A stretch of 64,000 nt of DNA. Origin: Spirodela intermedia (taxonomy: Eukaryota > Streptophyta > Magnoliopsida > Alismatales > Araceae). A program made the translations under genes and the position numbers. Below, piece by piece: positions 37,086 to 50,019 of the stretch. The DNA lies in assembly GCA_902729315.2 (NCBI GenBank), contig LR746269.1, positions 5,239,501 through 5,303,500 of the forward strand. The letters are read 5' to 3'. Each line of letters opens with the position of its first letter. Within the stretch, counting starts at the first letter, position 1. The notes under the pieces were generated by a model. The model was not told the DNA's origin and ran no database searches. It worked only from the letters and a program-made list of their open reading frames with translations.

Positions 37086-38156
37086 TCCCCAGCGCCGACC
37101 TCCCCCCTTCGCTTTCCTCTCCTCACTATCTCACGACGCTCACGATTCCTTATCGTTTCCTCACTGTTTTCTGTCGTAAACACCAAGTGAATGCTCTCAT
37201 TACGTATAGTATAAATGTAAGAAACCGACCCCTTGGGGAATCCTAATCTACCGTAGGATAGAAGTGCAGAAATAGTGTGATATCATCTTACTTCGTGAAT
37301 ATTTCAGATTATTTTCTAGGTCTTAATAAGATGATAGTCTACAGATGAAGTGCAGAATTTTGAGGGAGTGTGAATATTTGATGTGAAAGTGGTATATCTA
37401 GCTCAAATTCCACAAACCATAGTCCCCTGGTTGATAATTTTTTCAACTCATCATATATGTGCGAAATTGATGTCTAGATCCTAATTTGGCTCTACCCAGG
37501 ACTAGGTACAGCTTATGAGCCCCACACCGATCATGACCATGTTCTAAGTCAGTCCTTGCGTTTCATACCCATATAACAGATCAACATGACGCCAACTAAT
37601 TCCTCTTCTATTCTCAGAAACAAGAACAAGAACAATGAAAGAATGCTCACATATAATTTGGGTAAGAACTCACTAATTAGAGAATGAAATTGAAGGCCTT
37701 CATAGAATTAAAAAACATCCACACGCACATATCCTATTACATAAGCATGATCAGCCTTCTGGTAATGGCACAATGGTTAATTCATGAAAGTAGATGTTAA
37801 TATTCGTTGCACAAAAACTTCCTATAAACATTTTATTTTCATCATATTTTACTTCTATTTTTTAAGGTAGTAGGCTCAGGCTGAACTAGAGTGAAATATT
37901 ATACAACTTGACAATAACATCTCATTATTCACAATCCAAGATTCATCATCCTTGTCTTTTTGACATAGGCATGCACCAAACAACTACGCAAAATTTTATT
38001 TTAGGGTTTCTTCAGTCCAGCAGATTAACATCATGATCTTGTCCATCCTTTGTTCTACCTACCATGGTGAGATGGCCAGTCCAGTGCTTTTCAGCTTCAA
38101 GCATAACTGTTGTCTTGGGCAAGAATGTGCGAGCACGAGAGTTGTCATACACGTCT
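37086..38156. other. Gene C upstream DNA and start of right arm, down to the end of gene B
   Basis: 37,086-37,277 is the upstream region of gene C. It includes an AGTATAAATGTAAGAAACC block also found at 11,390, 43,695 and 57,110 next to CCR exon-3/intron-3 relics, so this promoter side carries CCR intron-3-like DNA. 37,278-37,853 mirrors 28,565-29,106 at reduced identity; 37,854-38,156 is the gene B 3' flank. Confidence 0.5.
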
Positions 38157-40896
38157 TCAATTCACATCCAGCAGGCTTTTCTCCAGGAAATCTTCCACAT
38201 TATCTCTAATGGATTCTTCTATCGTCATGTAAGTCCAACCCAACTGCTTTAGCTTCTCTGAGCTCAGCTGATGATATGGCTTTGCCTCATAAGGACTGAA
38301 ATTAGAAAAACCCACATATCATGAAGGTAAGGAAATAAAACCATCTTATGATATGCATGCATATAGAATTACATTCCATATCACCAGAGAATGAAAAGCA
38401 TACCAATCTGGGTAAGGAAAATGTGGATACATGCTCTTCAATTTGCCAAGGAAATCACACGTCTCTATGCAGTAAGAACTGCATATATATCTTCCACTGG
38501 CCTCTGGCTTCTCATAGACGAGAAGTAGTGCATCGGCAACGTCTCTAACATCAACCAAGTATAGAGTATCATACGTCATTAGCGACACCCGTTTCCCTAT
38601 TTACACCAACCAAGAATAACAGGAAGCTGAGAAACTGAAGGTAGCCAAGATAAGACCATGCAAGAATAATGTGCAGCGTATGTGCATAGGCTCAATGCAG
38701 AGTATGAGTCTAACCTATGATAAAATATAACATGAAACCATCTCCCTAGACATGAATTAATGAGCATATCGTAAAACATTTTCCCCTGTTCGAATGAATT
38801 GATTATCTGACAGTTCTTCCATTATGCCTCCAGTGGTAATGACTATAATGACATTGAATTGAATTCAAACAGAAAATATCATTCTCTATTCATCTAAAAA
38901 AGCTAAGCATTCACAATAAAATCCAGGTACCAAAACCAAGAAGATGATAATTGACAGCTTCAGTATAGGGAATACCTTTCAAAAAGTTAATGAGATACTT
39001 GCTACTTGTATTTACTGTTGGTTGGAGTATTGGACCGAATATCACAGGTGGGCAAACCACTACAACATCAAGTCCGCTTGACTTGGAATACTCATGAACC
39101 TTCTCTTCTGCTATTGTCTTGGCAAAATCATACCACCTCTTCACCAAATAGAAAAAATGAACATCAATCGAGACATGACAAAACCTACAGAATTTAAGTC
39201 AACGAAGAGTTGCGTTCATTATTATTCAAAGCTTCCATAAAAGAGTAATTTTTCGGTGAAAAGGAGGAAAAAGTTTTAGGCTCTTTAAATTATTACTATT
39301 TTTCAGGATTGTTTTTGTACCGAGACAAAGCACAATGCTACAGACTGTAATTAAAGTAGACTGCCCAATTGCCAAGCTTAGTAATCTACACTCATAATAA
39401 CGTAGTTGAGAATGGATGACTTTAGGTAATATATAGTTCTTAGTAGCCAAAATCACCTGAATATTCTCATCATAGATGATCGAAAGGCAAGTAATCAACC
39501 CACTTCACAATTTCAATAAACCAGGCAGGTGCACAGCGTGTTACCTCAGTTTCCCTGCAGAATTTCTTGTCTGACCAACAATTCTCGTCCACTATCTTAT
39601 CGAACGGCCAATTGGGGTTCCAAAGCACAGCAGAAACAGATGAAACCAGAACAAGCCGCCTAACGTTTGCCTCAGAGCATGCTTTGAGAACATTGAGCGT
39701 TCCATCAACTGCAGGGCGAACCATATCTGCCTGCAACAACATGACCAGAGGAGAAAAGGTCCCCAATGAATTTTAATGTTGTTTGACATCGTCACTAGCT
39801 GAAGTAGTGGGTCAGTTTGGACGCAGCTTAATTAAGGTAACCTAGCTGGGATTTATGAGGTATAAAGGCCGTTTCTTTAGGTATCCACGGGAATAGCCTA
39901 CAAGGAAAATATCAACATCGACATAAGTCCTACAGATGCTCTGACCTGATCAATCATCCATTGTAGACCTATGGAGCATAAACAAGCTGATTATTAAACA
40001 TTGTGTGAATAGGTAAAACTGAAAAGGAAGAAAGATCTCATTCAAAAAAAAATTGGTATTCACCAAAGTTAACTGGCATCCGATAAACAAATGGCGACAT
40101 GAAAGGAGAGCCCAGCAAAAAAGAAAAACGTTTTAGACTTTTTCAAAAGAGAATGTTTGATCAGCGTATGGGGATCGCCATAATGCTCACTAGAACAGGT
40201 TCGCATGCATAGAAAGTTTCTCAAAAATGAAAATTTTGCTGTCACGATCAGCTAAATATCCCTATAGTTCATACATTTCCCTCGTGAAAAACAAATAAAT
40301 GTATTTAGGTCTTTGTACCATCGGACGGTAAAAGAGAGCGCCTAAAACCGACAGAACAATCTACGACTAGCAATCTTGCCTCGGGGTCAAGAGTCTTCCC
40401 CAAAGGAACTGGGCATGCTGCATGGAAAACTCCCTCGCATCCAGCAATGGCAGCGGACAAAGATTCATAATCAAGCAAGTCTGCCTTGAAAAGTTTCAGG
40501 TTCGCCGCATTCTCCAATCTCTTCAAGTGGACATTCTTCGGATCAACTGAAATCAGTAGACGGATCTCTGAGGAATCTAGGGTCGACAAGTGAAAATCAT
40601 GCTGGCATAATCCCAAGACATCCGAAAATATACACTTCGAAGCTTCACTGAAAATCCCAATTTCGTAGGAGAAAGAAGCGGACAGGGGTAAATAGAGTCC
40701 AAACGAAAATCGGCAAGAAAACCACACGATGCCCCATAACACGGTATGGGCCTGGGTGGGGGAATAGAGAGTCCTCCGTACTTGGATCTCTCACTGTGCC
40801 GTGGACGACGAACCCCTTGGAGAGGAGCAGCTTCACCAGCCATGAGGCGACGAAACCTCCCGCCCCAGTCACACAAACCCTTCTCTCCTCCGCCAT
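38157..40896 (-). CDS. Cinnamoyl-CoA reductase-like reductase, gene B (six exons, open; altered splice sites)
   Basis: Minus-strand exons 40,896-40,782, 40,546-40,380, 39,730-39,545, 39,138-38,976, 38,596-38,404 and 38,295-38,157 give 963 nt and 320 aa, the same plan as gene A. I count 12 amino-acid differences from gene A: GKT for GNI (exon 2); [17 protein letters not shown] for [17 protein letters not shown] and Tyr for Cys (exon 4); SLMTYDT for SVLTYHI (exon 5). Rossmann motif, Ser region and YxxxK pair are kept. Two splice sites are weaker than in gene A: the exon-2 donor is GC, a tolerated minor type, and the intron-3 acceptor reads GAAG|AGG rather than GCAG|ATG, with a competing AG two bases on. 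The protein may still be made, but splicing is likely less efficient. The role is as for gene A, with substrate unknown. Confidence 0.82.
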
Positions 40897-42203
40897 TCCT
40901 CGGGCGCATTGGGGTTGGGGGAGAACTTATCCTCTGTATGGATTTTTATTGTCATAAATAGAATCATTTATTTTCATATTTTGCTGTTCGTTTGACGGAA
41001 CCTAACAAATTAATTAAATTTTTTGTTCTTATCCAATGATGAGTGCTTTTATTTCCACTTGTTAAATACTTGTTTGGATGGGTCGTATATTGACAGAACA
41101 TTATGTTAAAAAATTTACATGTTTGAACTTCAAATTCCATCAACCTTTGCGGTTTGTTCGGTTCAAACACTTTCCGTGATTGACTTTTCACTTGTTTTAT
41201 TTAATTTTTATAGTATCTTACATTTGTACATATTAAAATAAATTAAATAATAGAAATATAAAATTTGAAAATTACCATTTATTGACATCTCATGAATGCA
41301 TATCACAAATTGGTATTATTAACAGAAATCTACTGGGTTCATCACATTATTAAATAACAACAACTTGTAAAATAAAATTTTAACTTTAGGCAATATCAAT
41401 GAGTAACATAATTAGTGCCATGTAGTATGAATTTTCTCCACTACCCATAGATGAAATGGTGAAGGGGACACTCGCCAAGACCTATAGTTGGAAAGAGAGG
41501 GGGGTTGTAGGGTGTAAGACTGGGCAATAGCTTGGTGACAAGAGAAGGGGAAGAGTTATATCAAAGGGAGAGTGTTGTTAGGAGGGCTATGGGGGAATGA
41601 GAATAGGGAAAGGGCTCGGAGCTAGGAGTGGGTTGGGGGGTGACAATTGGATGGGGAAGGGGCAAATGTTCTGTGTGAAGGTGGTGGTAGCTTTGAATGG
41701 TTATAGTTGTCTTAAAAAAATTTAAGGAAAATTGAGGGTTTCTTAAGTCAACTCGCATTATATGATAAAGCTCATGGGATTAAAATAAATATATGGAAAG
41801 AACCATTAAAGCACCTTTTTTGGCAAGAAAATTTCATATTATCTTAGAGCATTTATGCAAGAAAACTTTGTACTTTGTCCTCGAAGCTTTCATACTCAAG
41901 ATGGTAGTTCAAATGCTCAGAAAAACGTTTTATACGCATGGATATATTTCTTTACATCTAACAGTGCGAGATGGCAAAGATTCATAAGCAAGAAATCGTT
42001 GGTCAACGTCTACTCACAGTTATCCATACATAATCTTGCGAAATCAAAACTTTCATAAAAGCCCAAAAAAATCCCGAATTGAACTTAACACTTCGACAAA
42101 TATATCAGATTTGAACCACGCCCTACAAAGTGTGGATCAAGAACAGCGGCATTGACACAGAGAAGGAAAGAGTTAGGGCAGAGGACTAGAAGGGGCGTTC
42201 TAC
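40897..42203. other. Upstream region of gene B
   Basis: Reverse complement of 24,203-25,509 and almost identical to it, so genes A and B should share upstream regulatory sequence. No separate gene is present. Confidence 0.5.
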
Positions 42204-42320
42204 TCGGGTCTTTCACTGTGCCGTAGGCAATGAGAGAAGCAGGTTCACCCGTCATGAGGCAACGAGGCCTCCTGCCCCAGTCAAACATACCCTTTTCTCG
42301 TTCTCCATTCCCAGGGCCAT
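42204..42320 (-). pseudogene. Solitary CCR-like exon 1 relic, right arm
   Basis: Mirror of 24,086-24,202 and identical by eye, with the same ATG, RVCLTGAGGLVAS and TGA. Confidence 0.8.
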
Positions 42321-44430
42321 GTCCTCCCCCCCCTCCACCTTCCTCCCTCAGTGGCTCTGCGAGATTTTAGATATTCCCCCTTTCTTATCTACCAATCACT
42401 GCAGTTATTTCGTTCGAACCTGAAGGTGTTTTTGTCGGCACATTTTTCTATCATGTTTATTACATTTTTTTCCATTGTAGCGTAAACGGAGAGGTGGATC
42501 GTATATTAATGAGGATTGCCTACACATTCCATCTCAACCTTCCTCGTTTAATGAGGAATTACAAGCAGAAGACAGCCGTACATTGACTAGAGGATTCTAA
42601 GAAAACTAACGACTTGTGGATATGTATAGGGATATCTCAATTAATTTATTAAAAACTTACCAATCTGGGTACTGCATGTTTGGATACAAGCTCTTACATT
42701 TGTCAGACAAATACACGTTCTTAACCACATGAGAGAAACGTATGTATCTACCACTTGCCTTTGGCTTCTCATAGATATGAAGTGCTACATCAGCTACATC
42801 CCTAACATCAACCAAGTACAATGCATGGCAGTCCGTTAACAGCAGTCATGTCCCTATTGATGCAAACAAGGCGCCATTAGAACCCATAAAACTCTAAATA
42901 ACAAAAAAAATGATCCTAAGAGCTTTTTTGTGACATAGATGGGTTCAGGACAAATTCAATTCTCACCATTGTTAAAATACTCTTGAGAAAATTTACTCAA
43001 AATTAAATAGAGGATGGAGATAATATGCCTAAATTTATTCTCAGATTTAATCAATTTCTAATCTACTTGAATATGAGTGCTTATCGACCATAGTTAGCAT
43101 AATGACCTAACTTGTGTAAATTACTTCAAGGATGGAGGAATTTGGGCCGAAGAAAATCTCAACAGTATATTGATGTCAAAAAACTTAAGTTGCCACTAGA
43201 ATGTTGCAGCTGAAAAATCACCAAGACTACAAAAGTGACAGTTGCAGCATCAGAATAACCTTTCCAGAAGCTAATGAGCAACAACCTAGTTTCATTAATT
43301 GTCGGCTAGAGTAATGGACCAAGGACCAAGGATGGGCAAATCACTACATCATCGAGTCTACTTAGAATATTCAAGGGCCTTATCTTCTGCTAAAGTCTTG
43401 GCTAAGTAATGCAAATGCAAGACTGAAGAAAAATGACAAATCCTCCATATAAGTAATGATTTACATCAAAGAACTGCACATAACATAATGAATACAACAA
43501 CATAGAAACCCTGCAACAAGATAATGTGGATCATCCTAGACATTCTCGAAAGTTGTGAAATATAGGTCAATGATTTGTCAATAATAAAAATCTCTATAAG
43601 TTGATAAACTTATTTGGTTTAATATTTTATTTCAACAAGTAATCAAATTTATGCTTATTTTAGTCATCAAAATCAATTAAATGCTCTTAGAATATATAGT
43701 ATAAATGTAAGAAATAGGTTTCTTTTAGAATCCTTTGTTAGATCTAAATGATCTTGTGTTGATGTAGATAGAGAATGACAAAACATAATGAGAATGAATT
43801 GAAACCATACCTGAATCCATAAAGGCGCAAATACAAGGATGGCCTTTTGAATCAACGTAGGGGAGTTGTCCAATGACTTGTTCTAGAGAAATGAAATGTT
43901 CTAAGAGACTCACAATGTGTGACTCAAGGACCATGAACCCTATTTATAGACAAGAGGTGGTTAACCTCTTGGTGTCTTTTTCTAATTTAGCCCATCATAA
44001 AATTAGAATAAGATCTGATTTCTACACATATTTATATTTATGTCTATACTTACAAGAGAGGCTATAATCCTAAATACTTAAACTCTAATGAATCACTTTA
44101 AGTGGAATTAATTCAATGATAGCATCATAATATACAATTCATATATATAACTATCCACATTGAGATTAATTACAACAATCTCTCACTTGGACAAAATATA
44201 TATGATAACTTAATATTATACATTATGACCTTATGAGCTCAAAATTTTTGCTATCATTACCAAAGACATCTCTAACAATCTCGTCCATCATTATATCAAT
44301 ATAAAACTAAAGGAGTTTTCGTTCATATTTTTCACATGGCTGAACCCACAATAATCACATATATCGTTATAATGAACGACATAGATCAAGTACGGATGTG
44401 TAGCATGGAAATTACATAAAGTGTGACTCA

Positions 44431-46509
44431 TACATGTACATTTCCAACTTAATCCTCTTTATTCCAAATGGAGATCAAATAACCACATTTAGAGTGAAAA
44501 TAATCATAAATTTTATTCATACATGAAATAGCCAAAGTATATGTCTATAACTATATCAAAATCAAAATACAAACTCTCACTAAAATTACATATCCTCATG
44601 AGGTATTACACCCATATGAGCAACATACTCATGAAAGAGCTTTGGTGACAATCCCTTAGTAAGGGAATTTACTACCATATAATTTGTCCCAATATGCTTA
44701 ATAGACATCTAATCACTCTGAACTCTTTAATTGATGATAAATATTTATTATCATTTGTTATTAATTAATAAATAATATATTTTTAGACTTAACTTATAAT
44801 AAATAGACTTATAATTATGTTAATTTATGAAAAATGATTTTTATTTGATTAATATAATTTTTTGGCTAATTATGTGATTTTATACTAATTTATCTTATTT
44901 TTATAATCTTATTTTTGAGATAAATGAAGAAAGAGAAAATAGAAAAATGGAGAATCTACTAGCCAACCAAGACCACAAGCAAGTCGGAAGCGTAGTTGGG
45001 GTGAAGCTACAAGTAGGAGCTCAAGCAACTATGGACCAATGAGGGCACATGAGTGTCACTCCCTTTCCACATCACTAGTGACCAACTGGTTGTGGGGTAA
45101 AGAGTGGTCATACATGTGAGAAAGGGACTCATTGCTTCTAAATCTAATATTACTATATATTCACTCAAAATTTCAGTAGACAACTGATGTGGGACTAAAT
45201 CGATGATCACACCTTCCTTGAAATAGTTTGATTATTTAAATACTTAACATATCTCTTAATTATGACAAAGGTATACTATGATGACATCACTTTATAAGAA
45301 TATTTGCGTACTTATTTCTATCTCTCTCATATAGACAGGCGACCGATGTAGGTTTGAATCTTACTAGAGTCAAAACTCGTATTTTTATCTAATTAAATCG
45401 TAACTTTCTTGCAAATCACCGGTAAAAGATTAAGCTGTTAGAGTTACTCGATCATTGACGAAAAACTCGTCGACGCAATTTACATGTACATTTCCAACTT
45501 AATCCTCCTTATTCCGAATGGAGATCATAAATTTTATTCATACATGAAATAGCCAAAGTATATGTCTATAACTATATCAAAATCAAAATACAAACTCTCA
45601 CTAAAATTACATATCCTCATGAGGTATTACACTCATATGAGCAACATACTCATGAAAGAGCTTTGGTGATAATCCCTTAGTAAGTGAATTTACTACCATA
45701 GAATTTGTCCCAATATACTTAATAGACATCTAACCACTCTGAACTCTTTAATTGATGATAAATATTTATTATAATGAGTTATTAATTAATAAATAATATA
45801 TTTTTAGACGTAAATCATAATAAATAGACTTATAATTATGTTAATTTGTGAAAAGTGATTTTTATTTGATTAATGTGATTTTTTGGCTAATTATGTGATT
45901 TTATACTAATTTATCTAATTTTTATAATCTTATTTTTAAGATAAATGAAGAAAGAGAAAATAAGAAAATAGAAAAATGGGGAACCTACCAGCCAACCAGG
46001 ACCACAAGCAGGTCGGAAGCATAGTTGGGGTGAAGCCACAAGTAGGAGCTCGAGTAGCTATGGACCGATGGGGGCAATGAGTGCCACTCCCCTTCCACAT
46101 CACTAGTGGCCAACGGGTTGTGGGGCAAAGAGTGGTCATACATGTGAGAAAGGGACTCATTGCTTCTAAATCTAATATTATTATATATTCGTTCAAAATT
46201 TCAGCATGCAACCGATGTGGGACTAAATCGACGGTGACACCTTCCCCAAAATAGTTTAATTATTTAAATACTTAACATACCTCTTAGTTATAACAAAGAT
46301 ATACTATGATGATGTCACTTTATAAGAATATTTGCGTACTTATTTCTATCTCTCTCATGTAGATGAGCGACCAGTGTGGGTTTGAATCTTACTAGAGTCA
46401 AAACTTATATTTTTATCTAATTAAATCGTAACTTTCTTGTAAATCACTGGTAAAAGATTAAGCCGTTAGAGTTACTCGATCATTGACGAAAATCTCGTCG
46501 ACGTAATTT
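44431..46509. repeat. 1.05-kb tandem duplication, RNase H tail plus LTR half, right arm only
   Basis: Copy 1 (44,431-45,480) and copy 2 (45,481-46,509) both start TACATGTACATTTCCAACTT. Copy 1 is nearly identical to left-arm 21,648-22,700, while copy 2 is visibly more diverged, including a ~30-bp deletion near 45,520. The two copies are therefore not a simple recent tandem duplication of one another. Confidence 0.85.
44732..45480 (-). mobile_element. Truncated LTR (3' half) of the recurrent family, within copy 1 of the tandem duplication
   Basis: It ends TCATCA at 44,732 beside TTAAT, as in the left arm, but is cut at 45,480 in the middle of the LTR, where the sequence jumps to copy 2. It is nearly identical to left-arm 21,648-22,396. 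Confidence 0.8.
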
Positions 46510-47464
46510 GTAAAATATTATTACTAAAATTGTTGAACAATTCACGATAGAAGGATCATGAATCCATCAAGTATCTTCAATTGATCAGCGAATAAGCTAT
46601 CATTAGGAAGAGGATGATCCGTCGAAAGATGAGTCGCTACCTCTTAAGGATGATCCGTCGAAAGATGAGTCGCTACCTCTTGAGAGTGTACCAAATACAA
46701 TGAAGAACCTCCTCTTGTTGTGCAGACCTAAGGATGAAGCTCCTTGACATGCACCCCACTTTCATCTAACTCCTCTCTATAGGATAATAATTGTCAGAGA
46801 GCCGTAAAGTCATCATTTTTCTACTCTGCCGAGTGACAACTACTGAAGACGATTTAAGGACCCATTTCATTGATCTCTAAACTTCACAAGAAAATATAAA
46901 GATTGCTCATGTCGTCCTTGTCTAAGGAGAGCCTTCGAGGCCATGGACATTGCTCGACAATCCTCCTGAACACTTAGAATTTCGATGCATCACTAACACA
47001 TCACCACTGTGACGTCAAAACTCTATTTCATGCTTTAAACTTAATTTTTACTTTATTACGAATCTATTCTTCATTTAATTACAACTCTTTTAGTTTTTAC
47101 ATATCTTAATTTAATTAATTAATTTATCTATAATTACTTATATAATAATCATCAGTGAAACTCTATTTTTGCTCAATTCATATTCGTCAAGCACTGACGT
47201 CATCCTGATGTCTATACCTTTATTTTCTTTTTTTGTAAATTTTAAATATTTTTTATTTTTATTTTTTAATCTAAAATTCATAAAAAAATCATATTTTTTA
47301 AGGAAAATTCTAAAAAATTACTCAATATTATATTATATTTTTATGATTGACCTAGAAAATTCTTACTATGAAACTTTTATTAAATTATAATTGATATATT
47401 TGTTCAAACATACTTCTAAATACTTATATTTCATTATTTACTATGCAACAACTAAGTCACATCA
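45753..47464 (-). mobile_element. Full-length nested LTR of the recurrent family, right arm
   Basis: A 1,712-bp element inside the copia RNase H region, the older-diverged mirror of 20,689-22,396. On the minus strand it starts TGATGTGACTTAG at 47,464 and ends ...TCATCA at 45,753. A USE-like GTCCCACATCG is spaced 25 bp from a TATATAA box, near 46,170-46,220. Confidence 0.8.
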
Positions 47465-49206
47465 CTTAATAACTAAGAACTTAATGTATATATATTTAGA
47501 CTTCGTCAAGCTCTTATTATTATTAGAAAACATAACGGTTGATTTATTGTCACAAAATAATTTTAGTAGTCTTTCAATTCCATCTAGAATTTATAACCCT
47601 ATGACAAAATTCTCTAATCAAATTTCATGATTTGATACCTTATAGCATGCTAGAAACTTTGCTATCATAGTAAAAAAAGTTATGAGTGTCTACTTAACAC
47701 TCTTCTATGATATAGCTCCTTCAGTTAGTAGATAGATATAGCCCGTAGTAGATCATTTGCTATTAGTGCATCCAATGAAATCAGAACCTAAATATCTGAT
47801 GATCTCCAAATGATCTGATTTCCTATATGTGAGCATATAGTTCTTTGTCTTTTGTAAATACCGCATAACCCATTTGGTTGCTTTCTAATGATCCACACTA
47901 GAGTTGCTTAAATATCTGCCTAGTACTCTAATTATGTACGTAATATCTAGATGCGTACATACTTGAGCATACATAATACGTTCTATGGTTGATGCATAAG
48001 GAATCTTCTGCATCTCTTTAGCCTCATAATCATTCTTAGGGCACTGATTGAGATTAAATTAGTCTACTTTAACAATAGGGGTATCATAAGATTTACATCT
48101 TTGCATACCAAATCTCACAAGAACTTTCTCGATATAGCTCTTTTGTGACAACCGTAAGATATTTCAAGGTCGATCTTGGTATATCTCAATACCCAATACA
48201 TAAGAGGCTTCACCGAGATCCTTTATCTCAAAATTCCTTGACAAAAATCTTTTGGTGTCATAAAGTAAGCCTATATTATTGTTGGCAAGTAATATGTCAT
48301 GGACATATAAAACAAGAAATATATGTTACTCCCACTAAACTTTTGATATACACATTCATCATATATATTCATCTCAAAGCTAGATGAGATGATAACTTGA
48401 TGAAATTGTGATACCATTAATGAGAAGCTTGTTTTAACCTATAGATGGACTTCTTTAATTTGTAAACTATTTTCTTTGGATCTCTAGACAGTTTTCTAGT
48501 TGCACCATATATATCGTTTCATCAATATCACAATTGAGAAATGCAGTCTTTATGTCCATCTAATGCAACTCAAGATCAAAATGAGCTACTAGTGCCATTA
48601 TTATTCTAAAAGAGTTTTGATGAAACATGAGAGAAAGTCTCTATATAATCAATGCCTTCTCTTTGAGTGAATCCCTTAGCAACAAGACGAGCTTTATATC
48701 TTTCTACATTACTGACGTGACTCAGTCGTTGTATGTTAAATCACGCAAATATAAAATTTATAAAACTAGAAAATACGAATTTTCGGATATTTAGAAGTAT
48801 TTCTAAATAAATATATCAATTATAATTCAATAAAAATTCCAAAAATAGCGGTAATTTTCCAAGTCGATCACAGGGATGTAATATAATATCTGGTAATTAT
48901 TCAGAATTTTTCTCAATGAGTACGATTTTCTTACGAATTTTATACTAGGAAATAAAAAGGAAATATATTTAAAATTCACAAAAAAAAGGAAATAAGGGTG
49001 CGGACGTCAGGATGACGTCAGCGCCCGGCGAACGCGAATCAGGCGGAAACAGAGTTCCGCCCGGCGATTCTTACGTAGGCGATTACAGACGACTCAATTA
49101 ATCAAATTAAGATCTGTAAAAGCCGGAAGAATCGTAGTTGAACGAAGTATAGTTTGGTAAATAAAAATCAACAAAGTATCACTAAATGAAGCGTAAATTA
49201 AATTGA

Positions 49207-49494
49207 AAGCAGGAAAACAGAGTTCCGGCGTCGCGACGGCGATGCGTCGGCGATGCACCGGAATCCTGAGCGTTCGGGAGGATCGTCGTGCAGTGTCCAC
49301 GGCCTCGAAGGCTCTCCTTGGACAAAGACGACGTGGGAAATCTCTAGATAAAGCAGGAAAACAGAGTTCCGGCGTCGCGACGGCGACGCGTCGGCGATGC
49401 ACCGGAATCCTGAGCGTTCGGGAGGGTCGTCGTGCAGTGTCCACGGCCTCGAAGGCTCTCCTTGGACAAAGACGACGTGGGCAATCTCTAGATC
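49207..49494. repeat. 144-bp tandem duplication inside the solo LTR
   Basis: 49,207-49,350 and 49,351-49,494 are adjacent and differ at only a few bases. Both start AAGCAGGAAAACAGAGTTCC. Other LTR copies (14.7, 20.7, 33.8 and 45.8 kb) have one unit. Confidence 0.9.
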
Positions 49495-50019
49495 TTCTCG
49501 CGAAGTCTAGAGACCAATGAAGTGGGTCGTCGAATCGTCTCCGGCGGCTGTCACCCGGCGGAGCGGAAAAACGGCGACTTTGCGGCTCTCCGGCGGCTGT
49601 CACCCGACGGAGAGGGGCTGGATGGAGGTGAGGCGCGTGTTAGGGAGCTTCATCCTCAGGTCCGCGCAGCAAGAGGAGGCTCTTCATCGCATCTGGTACG
49701 CTCTCAGGAGGTGGCGACTGGTCTCCCGGCGGATCGTCCTCTTCCCGACGACGGCTTGTTCGTCGATCAATCGGAGATGATTTACTCGATGGATTGCGAT
49801 CCTTTTATCGCGAATCGTTCAGAACTTTTAGTAGCAATGCTCCGCGAATCGCGTTGACGAGATTTTCGCCGATGATCCAGCGATTCCGGTTGCTTAATCC
49901 TTCACCGGCGATCTGCAGGAAAGTCGCGATAATCAGTTAAAAATATATGAATTTTGACTCTGGGAGGATTCGAACCCGCGGCGGTCGCCCGCCCCTGAAG
50001 AAGGTGTGACGCGGGTTTA

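Noticed and set aside
49094-49603. 169-codon open frame (-) and overlapping + frames in the solo LTR
   Set aside because: High GC opens all frames; half of it is the 144-bp tandem duplication and older copies are riddled with stops.
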